64,000 bases of DNA. Source: Aphrophora alni. Lineage: Eukaryota > Arthropoda > Insecta > Hemiptera > Aphrophoridae. The translations under genes and the position numbers were made by a program. Location of the stretch: positions 48,754,089 through 48,818,088 of the forward strand of contig OY740768.1 in NCBI GenBank assembly GCA_963513935.1. The letters are read 5' to 3'. The notes beneath the pieces were generated by a model. That model was not told the origin of the DNA and did no database searches. It saw only the letters and a program-made list of their open reading frames with translations. Shown one piece after another: positions 14,227 through 24,109 of the stretch (position 1 is the first letter of the stretch; every line of letters starts with the position of its first letter).

Positions 14227-15566
14227 CATGCTAACATTAGTAGACAACCTATAGAGTTGGATTGACAAACATAACAAACGTGACTCACGTGACTCGCTAG
14301 CACTTATGTCAAATCTCTCACGATATTTCAGATGTTATTGACGTAAATTTTTCCAAATTTGTATTGCCACTATTTACGTGAATTTTGAAAAGCAAAATAA
14401 TAATTTATATTAAAGAAAAATTTAATGAAACAGAAATTCTATTAACTTAATTAAACGTAAGATATTCCTTCTGCCGTACGTGAAGTACAGAACCCAAAAG
14501 AAGATAATGGAAACCTTTTCAGTCATGATTTGTATTTCCAAAGCAGTCGAGTGTAAAGCTTAAGAGATTTTTCCTTTGAATCTGTTCTCAAAGAAAGACT
14601 TTCTTTAAGTGATTAGGTAAAGCAATACACTGAATCGAACTGGAATTAGATATTTAAACACCAATAGGATAGCAGAGTTTTTGTTTCCTGCACCGAGGGT
14701 TTTATTAAAGACAATACTACGATGAAATATTTCGGTTCAAATAATTAGCTAAGTAATTGTGTGCGTTTAACCAATACTTTGTCACGCATTATTGCTCTTC
14801 AAATGTCTAAATCAATTAATTATATATTTAGTGGTATAAATATTTTTTTAATCTTCCTCTCCTTTTTGTATCATTTCTTTATTTTTGAACAAAATATATT
14901 AAAGAAAATTATGTAAGCCTAAACTAATCTGATTTCATCGAAATATTTATACATCCCAAATTTACCTATCGAAATTAATGTTTTGAAGTTGTATCAAAAC
15001 GATTAAAATTATAGTTTCAATCTTTAAAAAAGGCTTTCAAAACGTTACAGGAAGGTATATCCATTCTGTATTATTAGGGTAGGGATTTACAATTGTACTG
15101 TATTACTAGAATAAATTTTTACAATTATTTTATTTAACAAGTAAGTGGTAAATTCAGAAAATACAACTCAGTTTATTCACAGATAAATTATTATTGACAT
15201 CTGAAAACAAAGTACAAATAATTTTTATATTAAAACGGTAAAGTGGTGTGTTTTTTTTTTCAGTTTTTCTTGGTTTACAGACGAGAACTTAGTCATCTAC
15301 CTTAAAATAAGTTGTTTACAAATCTCTTATATATATATATATATATTTCACTATGTCAATTTATAGTGATTAAATTTACTCGTTTGAGTCCTAGTCATGA
15401 GTTATTAAATTTCCTATATACATTCTAAATTATCCATTTTGTTGTTAATACACGACTAATAAAATACAACACAGTGTTTAAAATGAATGTATTAAGTTGC
15501 ATCCATTCTCTAAAATACAAATTATAGCTAGGTAATTAAAATATAACATACTTCTAACTACTTACC

Positions 15567-15587
15567 TCTCTCTCTCTCTCTCTCTCT
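15567..15587 (+). repeat. (CT)n microsatellite
   Basis: About ten CT dinucleotides. Confidence 0.9.
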
Positions 15588-17441
15588 TAAAAAGTAACCG
15601 TGTAATTTCAGTACAGTTAAATGTATTTTAGATTAAGAAATTCTTTCTAGCATATCTTTGTGCAAATCTTTAAATAAAGAAGTTATTGAAAAAAAAGTAT
15701 AGAGGACAGAATATCCATATTTATTAGAGATTATTTCAGATCAATTCTCCCTTATTCTCAATTATTCATATTTTATCGTTTTTCGATCATAATGGCTATT
15801 CTGCCCTACTAAGTACAATAGGGATAACTACACTTTGGTTATATTGAAAAAGAAGTAGTTTTAGTGTACCACTCATGTTTCTTTCTATTTATAAACCTTT
15901 TTTTTTTCTTATCTCAATCCTTCTAACGATTAACTATAATAATAATATAATACCTATAATACAGCTTTAGTAATAAAATTGTAGTTACGTCAATATTTCA
16001 ATACAGGTTTCACTGTATTACTAGCACTTCGGGCTAAACTACAAATTACGAGATTTCTATAGTAGTAGTATCTATACAGCCATAAAATTAGCTACGTAAT
16101 TTGCAGATACAGCTGAATTAGATTAATAAGTGCTTTAACCATCCAAAATATCCTAAAGGTATTCTCACTTTTTTTTGTATCATGACCAATCTACAGATCG
16201 ACTAATGATTTACATATCTTATGTGAACATGAGCAGGACAATTACCACAGAATAATTTCCCTAACTGTATTCTCACTTAAACATTTTTATTTCTACTTAA
16301 CTTGGAATAAAAATGTATGTTGGGGTACATTTCTGATGATTATTTTTACAACGTAATAGCTCTGAAAATAAAATAAAACTTATTATTAAAACTAAATAAA
16401 TTGTAAAAAAAAGATGAGAATTATATAGACCTATATTTTTGACATGGTTTGAGTAGATGTTTGTTATCACTTGGGTGTATGAAAACTAATACACGACAAT
16501 GTAATGTCAGAATTATCTTTTATTGTTTCAGATTAACCATCTACGACAATATTTTAATTTATCCTAAATACTAGTAATACATATTGGATGTTTTCACTAC
16601 TAAGTTTTAATGTTAGAAGTCATTGGTGTACATTTCATAGTCTCGGATTCAGATCTGCCCATTTGTAACAGTCACATTAAAAACAACATAAAGGAGCTAA
16701 AACGAATTTTAATTCAATTCTCCAATATAAAATTTCGATGTCGCTTAGTTTCTATAACATTCAGACAAATAACAAGTTCAACATAACAATATCAGTTTCC
16801 AGTTCGTAACATTTAAATGTACAGCTACATGTTACAGCAGGTATTATGTTTCCTTTATTGGCATATAATGTCACGCTTGATTCTCTCAAGCCACATTAAC
16901 AGCTGAGAACAGCTCATTGATTCCGAATACAATTGTTTATTGCGTTATGCACTATAGAAATTGTAGTAATGACTTATACACCATTTACTATAGGATTTAT
17001 TTGAATAAAATATCCGAGATATGTGTGCTGTATTGTGTACACATCTCCGCACACATACCAGTTTCTATACATTAACAAGAAAGTACTTAAGAATAATAAC
17101 AAATTAAATTTGATTGATTTGGTGCAAATATGTTACACCCTTTCCCAAAAACAAATAAAAACCACACAAACTGTTTGTCAATAAAAATCCCAACAAGTAG
17201 TTGTTTGCCAAAAAATTAAAATGAAACATAGACACCATCTGTGAAAAAAATATATATTTATATTTGATTTTGAGGAATTACCTATTTTATAACACCTTCT
17301 GACAAATCGTTTGGTTTTTACTAATAACTCAATAACAGGCATTTTTGTACCAGTATGTCTTTTTGGAACCTTAAGCAAAATTGCATCAATATCATTGAAG
17401 CCGATTTTGAAAAATATGATATTTTGTGTTTTTGATTTTTT

Positions 17442-17454
17442 TTCTTAGGCAGGT
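17442..17454. repeat. Target-site duplication, 3' side of Jockey element
   Basis: TTCTTAGGCAGGT is identical to 22358-22370. The two copies exactly border the poly(A) end and the 5' end of the non-LTR element, as expected for target-primed reverse transcription. Confidence 0.93.
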
Positions 17455-17480
17455 TTTTTTTTTTTTCTCTTTTTTTTTTT
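17455..17480 (-). other. Poly(A) tail of the Jockey element
   Basis: On the plus strand this reads as T runs of 12 and 11 bases broken by CTC. It lies directly against the 3' target-site duplication and therefore marks the reverse-transcription start. Confidence 0.9.
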
Positions 17481-17711
17481 CTACGAGGGTAGGTGAAAAC
17501 CTGCAACAGGCACTAGCACTCCCGTAAGTTTAGTAGTGTGGGGGTCGACCCACTAAAAACACCTCCCTAAAGGCTGAAACTGAGCTTGCTATCGCCCATC
17601 TATCAACTTCCCTCTCTTGAATCGTCAACGTGTGTAGGGGTAAAGCCCAGCGGCTAATCCCAGAGTGATACTCTATTAATTCTCACATCGACCTCGCCAT
17701 CAGCCACATTT

Positions 17712-20384
17712 CTATATCAGGTCATGCGGCTTTGTTCTCTTAAGTCTCCTCAACATGGTTGGTGTTTCCGCCAACATGCTAATAATTGCCGGATTTTCGT
17801 GGCTTTGAATTCGTTTTTCATGACTGTGAGCAAGCCTGGTCACCATCTCATTGACAAACTCCACCTTCAAGTCCCTGTGGAGAAAATCATTTCTAATATA
17901 CCAAGGGGCATCAACTATACCCCTCAGTACTTTATTTTGAAAGGTTTGTATGGTTTTTACATTTGTTTGTTTCGTACAGCCCCAGAGCTGTATGCCATAC
18001 GTCCACACAGGTCTAAGTACCTGTTTGTACAATAATAACTTATTTTCAATTGACAGTTGAGATATTCTCCCAAGCAGCCAATACATTTTTCTGTACTTTA
18101 TGTTCAACTCCTCTTTTTTCTTTTTAACATGCTCTTTCCACTTGAGCTTAGCATCCAAAGTTATACCTAGATATTTTGCAGTATTTGAGTAGGGTACAGG
18201 TTGTCCATTTATGTTTACTCTCACAGTTTCCACCTTCCTATTTGTGAAATTCACATGAACTGATTTGGTTTCATTGAGTTTTATTCTCCACCTCTGGGTC
18301 CAGACGCCAATTTTATCAATTATTCTTTGAAGTTTCACAGTTGACTTCACTGCATCCTCACCAGTCGCCATGATTGCAGTGTCATCCGCAAACGTCGCCA
18401 CTGTAGCTTCAGTTGGCTCTGGCATATCCCTCATGTACAAAACATACAGTATTGGCCCAAGAACACTACCCTGAGGCACTCCCGCTTCGATTGGCTTCAG
18501 TGAAGAATATAAATTATTGTATTTAACACGAAAGTATCTGTCAGAAATGTACGACTTCATTAACAGGAAAAACTCACTTGGGAGATCTCTGTGCAGCTTA
18601 TAGACAAGGCCCTCGTGCCAAACTCTATCGAAAGCTTGAGCTACGTCCAAGAAAACTGTTGAGCATACCTCCTTATTTTCTAGAGTCTTCTCTATTATAC
18701 TGGTCACTCTATGTACCTGTTCAATGGTAGTGTGTTTTCTCCTAAATCCAAACTGGTGGTTAGGAACTAGATTTCTTTCCTCTAATACTGGTAAAAGTCT
18801 TTTCAAAAATATCTTTTCAAAGAGTTTTGAAATCACAGGTAACAGAGTGATTGGTCGGTAAGATCTCACATCATTTGGTGGTTTATCTGGTTTGGGTAGC
18901 ATTATTACTTCTGCTACCTTCCACTGGGTAGGTACATGTTTTAATCTGAAAGCACCATTGAATATAAACAATATCTTCCTGAGAGCCTTATCTGGTAACT
19001 CCTTTAATATTCTTCCCGTAATAAGGTCAAATCCAGGTGACTTTTTAGCATTGAGATTTTTCTTAATTTCCTGTTTTAACTCTTTTAATGACACCTTTTT
19101 TATTTCCTTGTGGTCCACTCTCGGTACTGATGTGATGTCTTCTAGATCACTTTGCTTTGGTCCAGGCTTAAAAGTTTCTTCTAGGTACCTTGCGAAGAGA
19201 TCTACTTTCTCTCGGGCGCTTTTTGCCCAGAGTCCATCTTCCTTCTTTATGGGTGGTTCCAGATTTTTTGGCCTTTTTAGGTTTTTTGTTGCTTTCCACA
19301 ATGAATAGTCCGTGTCCTTCAGGGAAGTCAGACTAGCTAAATATTTCCCTACCTCCTCATTTTTAACCTGACTTATCAGCTTTTTTAGCTTATTGCATAA
19401 TGAATTCAGTTTATTTTTGTTTTCGGGTGTGCGCATTCTCTGCCATGCTTTCCTGGCTCTTCGTTTTTCCAGGATAAGTTCTTTTATTTGAGGTGAATAG
19501 GTTACACCAACCACACCTTTGCTCTTTTTGTGGGAAGTGCTCTCCCATACTGCTCTCTGTATGTTGGTATTTAACATATCTACTTCCTCTTCCAATTGGT
19601 ATGAATCTTTTATTGGTGTGTTAAGATCCATGTATTCTTCAAGTATCCAACGAAATAATATCCAATTTGTTTTATTATTTTCTAATCTAGGAGAAGGCTC
19701 CTTTCTTACAAGTCCTTCACTTATTGTCATAACCACAGGAGAATGATCAGAAGAGAGATCCTGCTTGTTTTCTACAAGTATGTAATTTCTGGATATTCCT
19801 TTGGTCACATAGAAATCAATGACATCTGGTAGTTTATTACTATCCGCCGGCCAGTATGTTGGAGTGCCACCTGAGTGAAAGTCACAACGCATTTTCCTTC
19901 CTGCTCTGTATAATTCTCTACCTTTGGTATTAGTTAACCTTGAACCCCAGAACGTATTCTTAGCATTATAGTCACCGCCAATAACAAAACGCCCCCCTAA
20001 GGATGCGAATAGATCGACGTATTCATCTTTCTTTATGTTCTGTCTGGGTGGGCAGTACACTGCTGATATTCTGAAGGTCCCTTTCTTCAAAATTTGCGCA
20101 CAGATAGTTATTACTTGCATGGACTCCTTTTCTATTTTTGAATCAACAAAATGTTCAATATTGTTTTTCACGAATAAAGCCGAACCACCCCTAGCTGTAT
20201 TCGATGGATGAGCAGCATGATAGCAGCTATACCCACGCATATTTATACTAAAGCCTTTAGATAAGTGACTCTCAGAAATGAGACATATATCAACATTTTC
20301 AATATTCAAGAAGACTTCTAGCTCCCTCAGGTGGTTTACAAGTCCATTTGCATTCCATGATGCAACCCTTAAGGCGTCAGTCAT
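17712..20384 (-). CDS. Jockey ORF2: endonuclease-reverse transcriptase
   Basis: An 890-residue protein that nicks target DNA and copies the element RNA at the nick. Residues 1-225 form an apurinic-like endonuclease: WNANG (Asn11), Glu38, GGDYNAKN (Asp138, Asn140) and SDHSPV (Asp213, His214) are all present. Residues about 490-770 form the reverse transcriptase: YRPITLLP at 509, FLDVAQAFDRVW with catalytic Asp580, AGVPQGSVLGP at 634 and the FADD box at 665-668, where F replaces the common Y, as is normal in this clade. The C-terminus (about 790-890) is the Jockey thumb and tail region, and there is no RNase H. Its ATG overlaps the ORF1 stop as ATGA, which favours translation by termination-reinitiation. 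No stop or frameshift is seen. Confidence 0.95.
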   Translation of the reverse strand: MTDALRVASWNANGLVNHLRELEVFLNIENVDICLISESHLSKGFSINMRGYSCYHAAHPSNTARGGSALFVKNNIEHFVDSKIEKESMQVITICAQILKKGTFRISAVYCPPRQNIKKDEYVDLFASLGGRFVIGGDYNAKNTFWGSRLTNTKGRELYRAGRKMRCDFHSGGTPTYWPADSNKLPDVIDFYVTKGISRNYILVENKQDLSSDHSPVVMTISEGLVRKEPSPRLENNKTNWILFRWILEEYMDLNTPIKDSYQLEEEVDMLNTNIQRAVWESTSHKKSKGVVGVTYSPQIKELILEKRRARKAWQRMRTPENKNKLNSLCNKLKKLISQVKNEEVGKYLASLTSLKDTDYSLWKATKNLKRPKNLEPPIKKEDGLWAKSAREKVDLFARYLEETFKPGPKQSDLEDITSVPRVDHKEIKKVSLKELKQEIKKNLNAKKSPGFDLITGRILKELPDKALRKILFIFNGAFRLKHVPTQWKVAEVIMLPKPDKPPNDVRSYRPITLLPVISKLFEKIFLKRLLPVLEERNLVPNHQFGFRRKHTTIEQVHRVTSIIEKTLENKEVCSTVFLDVAQAFDRVWHEGLVYKLHRDLPSEFFLLMKSYISDRYFRVKYNNLYSSLKPIEAGVPQGSVLGPILYVLYMRDMPEPTEATVATFADDTAIMATGEDAVKSTVKLQRIIDKIGVWTQRWRIKLNETKSVHVNFTNRKVETVRVNINGQPVPYSNTAKYLGITLDAKLKWKEHVKKKKEELNIKYRKMYWLLGRISQLSIENKLLLYKQVLRPVWTYGIQLWGCTKQTNVKTIQTFQNKVLRGIVDAPWYIRNDFLHRDLKVEFVNEMVTRLAHSHEKRIQSHENPAIISMLAETPTMLRRLKRTKPHDLI

Positions 20385-22081
20385 GTTTTTACCGCTCTAG
20401 TTATGTTTTCCATATTGGACTCCATAGCTGCAAGTCTTCGACTCATTTGCTTATTTATGTCCTCCTGCTTAGTGAACTTATCATATATTTTTTTGTTTGA
20501 TTCCTTCTGCTCTTCCATACTCTTGTGTAGGGAGTCTAGTTTACTCAGCACCTCCTGCATCATCTGATCACCCTTGTTTTCTATGTGCTTGGTTTGCAGA
20601 TTTTTTACTGCTCCAACATAAGTTTTGCTTCTTGTTTTATTGTTTTCAAGTGTTACAGAAACCTTTGACGGTATCTGATGTGCCACTCGTGTACCCTCCA
20701 TTACTTCTCGACGTTGGAATGCAGTCCCTTTATTATCGGTTTTCTTTCTTAGATTTCTCATCTTCTGGAGTTCCTTAGCTACTTCACACCCTCGGTAGTT
20801 AGCTGGGTGCTGCTCCTTACAATTTACACAAGTTGGGGGGACACTTCTGTCCACTGTGCAATTTAGGGTCCAATGTTTCCCAGTACATTTAACACACCTA
20901 GGATCGCGAGCGCAATACTTCTGTGTATGGTTAAACCCCTGACACCTTTTGCATTGCGGGATCAAATCTGAGGTTTTTCTAAGAGGCTCAATCTTTACTT
21001 TCATATTCAAAATTCCTTTAATATTATAAATATTTTCTATCTTTTCACCTTGGTCGAACGTGAGCATAAACAAGGGAAGTCCTATTCGACATACTGTTTT
21101 ATTTGGGTCTCCTGGCAGATTTCTATCTTTTTTCAGTATGTTTACGGCATCACTAATTTTGAATCCTTTTTCTCGTAGATCTGCTAATATATCTTCTTTT
21201 TCGCAGGTCGGATGTAATCCCCTAGCCATTACCTTCACGGGTCGACAGTTTTTATCTTCATATGTGTACCATTGAACTTTCTCTTGAGACAGTTTATTTA
21301 CCATGGCTCTATAAGAGTCCGAATCTGACATCAGTAGCCTCCATACATTATTATTTAATGCCACAAGTTTGTATTTACTACTTGAGACAGAGGACAACAG
21401 AGCTTTCACTTCTGCGTAACCGGGTATTCCTACTAAATTAATTGGTGGAGGAGGTGCTTCCTTTTTCTTTCCCGGAATTTCATAAATTGCTTTATGTGTT
21501 TTGGCGACGTCCTTCCTCTGGCTTATTGGCTGTTTTACTGCAAGTTTGATCTCTGTATTTGCTTCTGGTGAATATTCTGCTTTCCTTTTTTTGGCATTTC
21601 TTTTATTTGATGTTAAAATCCAGTCTGTTTCTCTTTCGAGTTCTTCTTCATCAGTTTCATATGTTAAAGCCCTGTCCTTGTTCTCTGGGTCACATGTTTT
21701 TGTTTCGACATTTTGCTTCATTTCACCAAGAGCTGCTTTCAACTCTACATTCTCTTGGGTTAGCTTCAATACTTGTGTTTGGAGATGTGTCAACATGCTT
21801 TCCATTTCTGTCAACTTATCCTGCAGATCAGCTTTTTCATCTCCAATCTCCTTTTCTCCATCCTTCACAACAACTACATTGTTTCCTTCATCCAATGACC
21901 TTCCAACATCCGCCACTCCTGGTGGTGTTCTTGTCAGTGCGGATCTTCTCTTGAAAGGGTTATTTTGTAACGATAGTTGGTCCTCCCCAGAATCCATAGG
22001 ACCGACCTCCGTGTTAGAGGGTGGATTTTCCAGAATATCTGGTCTGCCACCTGGGGTATTAATTCCTTTTGTTTTATCCAT
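20381..22081 (-). CDS. Jockey ORF1: gag-like RNA-binding protein
   Basis: A 566-residue nucleic-acid-binding protein that coats the element RNA. Residues about 85-125 are a predicted coiled coil (heptad-like leucines in DLQDKLTEMESMLTHLQ), suited to oligomerisation. Residues about 155-200 are lysine-rich. Residues about 275-375 match the region preceding the knuckles in insect X-element and Jockey ORF1 proteins (PRE_C2HC type). Three CCHC knuckles follow: CKRCQGFNHTQKYC (377-390), CVKCTGKHWTLNC (396-408) and CVNCKEQHPANYRGC (418-432). The C-terminal 100 residues are charged and probably a second coiled coil. The ATG at 22081 is the first in frame after the GC-rich 5' UTR. The frame is intact and its TGA overlaps the ORF2 ATG. 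Confidence 0.93.
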   Translation of the reverse strand: MDKTKGINTPGGRPDILENPPSNTEVGPMDSGEDQLSLQNNPFKRRSALTRTPPGVADVGRSLDEGNNVVVVKDGEKEIGDEKADLQDKLTEMESMLTHLQTQVLKLTQENVELKAALGEMKQNVETKTCDPENKDRALTYETDEEELERETDWILTSNKRNAKKRKAEYSPEANTEIKLAVKQPISQRKDVAKTHKAIYEIPGKKKEAPPPPINLVGIPGYAEVKALLSSVSSSKYKLVALNNNVWRLLMSDSDSYRAMVNKLSQEKVQWYTYEDKNCRPVKVMARGLHPTCEKEDILADLREKGFKISDAVNILKKDRNLPGDPNKTVCRIGLPLFMLTFDQGEKIENIYNIKGILNMKVKIEPLRKTSDLIPQCKRCQGFNHTQKYCARDPRCVKCTGKHWTLNCTVDRSVPPTCVNCKEQHPANYRGCEVAKELQKMRNLRKKTDNKGTAFQRREVMEGTRVAHQIPSKVSVTLENNKTRSKTYVGAVKNLQTKHIENKGDQMMQEVLSKLDSLHKSMEEQKESNKKIYDKFTKQEDINKQMSRRLAAMESNMENITRAVKT

Positions 22082-22357
22082 CGTTATTTTGATTTATGAT
22101 TCGTTAACAACGCATCCCCCATGCGCCATTCACCCCTTTGGCACGGATCGACAATTACGCCTTCACACCGTAGGGTTGGGTTGCCTCTTCCGCCGTCTTC
22201 GCCGTACCGAAGCACATCCTCTCCGCCGAGGAACGCCGTTGTGGTCTTCACCGTAACCCTGGCTAGGGACCCCCTTGCAAGGTACTATCAGCCGAGGCAA
22301 GCTGAACCAAGGTTTATTATAGAGGTATGCTCCTCTAGCTCAGGTACCCCGGGATTG
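22082..22357 (-). promoter_or_regulatory. Jockey 5' UTR with presumed internal promoter
   Basis: The 276 bases between the 5' target-site duplication and the ORF1 ATG are GC-rich. Full-length non-LTR elements must carry their promoter inside this leader. The first element bases after the duplication read CAATCCCGGGG on the minus strand. I cannot name individual promoter elements, so the function is inferred from position. Confidence 0.5.
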
Positions 22358-22370
22358 TTCTTAGGCAGGT
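22358..22370. repeat. Target-site duplication, 5' side of Jockey element
   Basis: TTCTTAGGCAGGT is identical to 17442-17454. Confidence 0.93.
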
Positions 22371-24055
22371 GAAAATTTAAAAAACAATCTCTAAATATGC
22401 CTTCATACTAAATTTGACATAAGTCAGTTCACACGTTTGGTCGTAGGCCTCTACATACATACGACATTATAAAGACGCCAGACAGACAGAACTTTATTTT
22501 AAAAATCACTTTTGTGGGCTCATGGGCCTTCAAAAACTTATAACTCCACAAAAAACTCAACATCGAATTCTTTACCCATCACATAACATTCTCTATTCAT
22601 TTGATTTCGTTATACTTCTTACTGATCAACTTGGGTGTTACAAACTGTAAGTTTTATAAAGGTGGATAAGATATAATATACGTTCACCATTCCTTACGGT
22701 GACCTCGGTAATAAACTAAGAATGAATATGTCTTGCGAGAGTTTGAACTTCTTCTAACAATTGAATACAAGCACATAACTCAAATAATAAAACATATAAT
22801 TGCTGAACGCGTTATAATAAAAATTTTCAATATTTCTCAATATAACTGAAGTTGACGTCACTCACAATTGCTGACGTATTAAAGTGGGAATAATATTTTA
22901 TTATTCATAAAGGAATTTTATTATTCCTGCTCTTGGGATTATCTAGTTTTTTATTTATAGGTTTTAAATATTTACTGCATGATTTTCAGAGATTCTTTTT
23001 TTCTGTAAAGTCCAGCATTTTTCACCAACATAACTAAGTGCAATCCGTTGGATTAATTATGTGTTACAATTTCTACTGCAAAGTGAAAATATTTGCTATG
23101 CTGTAACAAAAAATCACTAAAACAAAATCATATTTGTATAAAAAATTGTATACGCATTCCAAAAAAATTAACTCAACTTTATTAATCTTAAATCTATCTT
23201 AATCTAATCCTACATTTTTTTAAATTAATTGTTTGTAAATTTTACTTTATTTTATGTCAGATAAAAAACATATTCTATAGTATACAATATTTAGAATGAC
23301 ACAATCTATACTTCAGTATGCAACAACATTTAAGGCGAAACTTTTGAGGATGATATAAAACTGATTGAAATCATGTCTTAGAGTGTTGGACTGTTTCTGT
23401 GCGTGATGTCACCATTAATATATTAAGAGGCTGGGGAAAGGATTTTACATAGTTGTATTTGATCCTTGCTGCAATACTTCATTCTACTAATTGGAAACAT
23501 TGGAACTACAAAACCTTACTCTCTAGATACACTTTTCCTGTGCAGGAGTTTTACCTCTTTTATGAGATCAGTTACTAAATTAATTTACATCGTTCATAAA
23601 TTGGATATATTATTTATAAGTCTGTTTCGTACCCAAACATGGAAAAACATTAATTAACCATTTAATTTAAAAAACAAAAACAAATTAAACGTGTATTATA
23701 GAAATAAGTTAAATAGTTAACACCCATTTATCAAATTAAGGTAAAATTGTATTTCGTAGTTAGCACAGAACAAAACCCTTTCTTTTGGACTCGGGTCACA
23801 AATTTTGATCCTAAATTGAATGTTTAACTCTTACATTTAGAAAATAAAAGGAATAGATTATATAATTTAAAATGTTTAGAAATTAGTAGATCTATTTCAC
23901 TTGGGCCTATTTTTAACTTAAATGACCAAATTGTATTAAATTCTTTACCCCTTCTAAAACCCATCCTTTAACATAAACAACCCTTCCCAATTACTCTTAT
24001 TGTGCTTCAGTTACCTGTTTCTTGTGTATGTATAAATAGTTGTCAATACTTGTAA
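22371..24055. other. AT-rich spacer without recognisable genes
   Basis: No coding domain, RNA gene or repeat could be recognised here; only short chance frames occur. Confidence 0.55.
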
Positions 24056-24059
24056 ATTA

Positions 24060-24105
24060 TCAGTTGCCCGAAGATACCGCAAGGCGAAACAATTTGTAGC
24101 TCGTT
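24060..24105 (+). ncRNA. Hammerhead-ribozyme-like motif (decayed)
   Basis: The segment reads CCCGAAGA (24067-24074, one change from the CUGANGA core), then a short GC hairpin closed by a GCAA loop, then GAAAC (24086-24090), a five-base loop and GTA (24096-24098). A-C pairing with G-U gives the minimal stem III, and GUA is a permitted cleavage triplet. The layout matches minimal type I hammerheads described in Penelope-like elements. Stem I is poorly supported, so activity is unlikely. The reading rests on the pattern alone. Confidence 0.4.
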
Positions 24106-24109
24106 TATA

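Larger units (their letters stand above)
10240..17440. other. AT-rich spacer without recognisable genes
   Basis: Only short chance frames are present. A poly(A) run (14204-14226), a (CT)n run (15567-15587) and a short TA run near 15331-15346 are the only clear patterns. No exon, RNA gene or complete mobile element is supported. Confidence 0.6.
17455..22357 (-). mobile_element. Full-length Jockey-clade non-LTR retrotransposon
   Basis: A 4.9-kb element on the minus strand with a 5' UTR of 276 bases (22082-22357), ORF1, ORF2, a short 3' UTR (about 17481-17711) and an interrupted poly(A) tail (17455-17480 seen as T). Perfect 13-bp target-site duplications flank it. ORF2 has an apurinic endonuclease domain and a reverse transcriptase but no RNase H, and ORF1 has three CCHC knuckles; this architecture matches the Jockey clade (Jockey, X-element and relatives). 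Neither frame is broken, the duplication has no mismatch, and the copy is not 5'-truncated, so it is probably a recent and possibly competent insertion. The element is much richer in G+C than the DNA around it. Confidence 0.93.

Noticed and set aside
21501..22372. Plus-strand frames of 130-250 codons over Jockey ORF1 and its leader
   Set aside because: Antisense shadows of ORF1; no domain.
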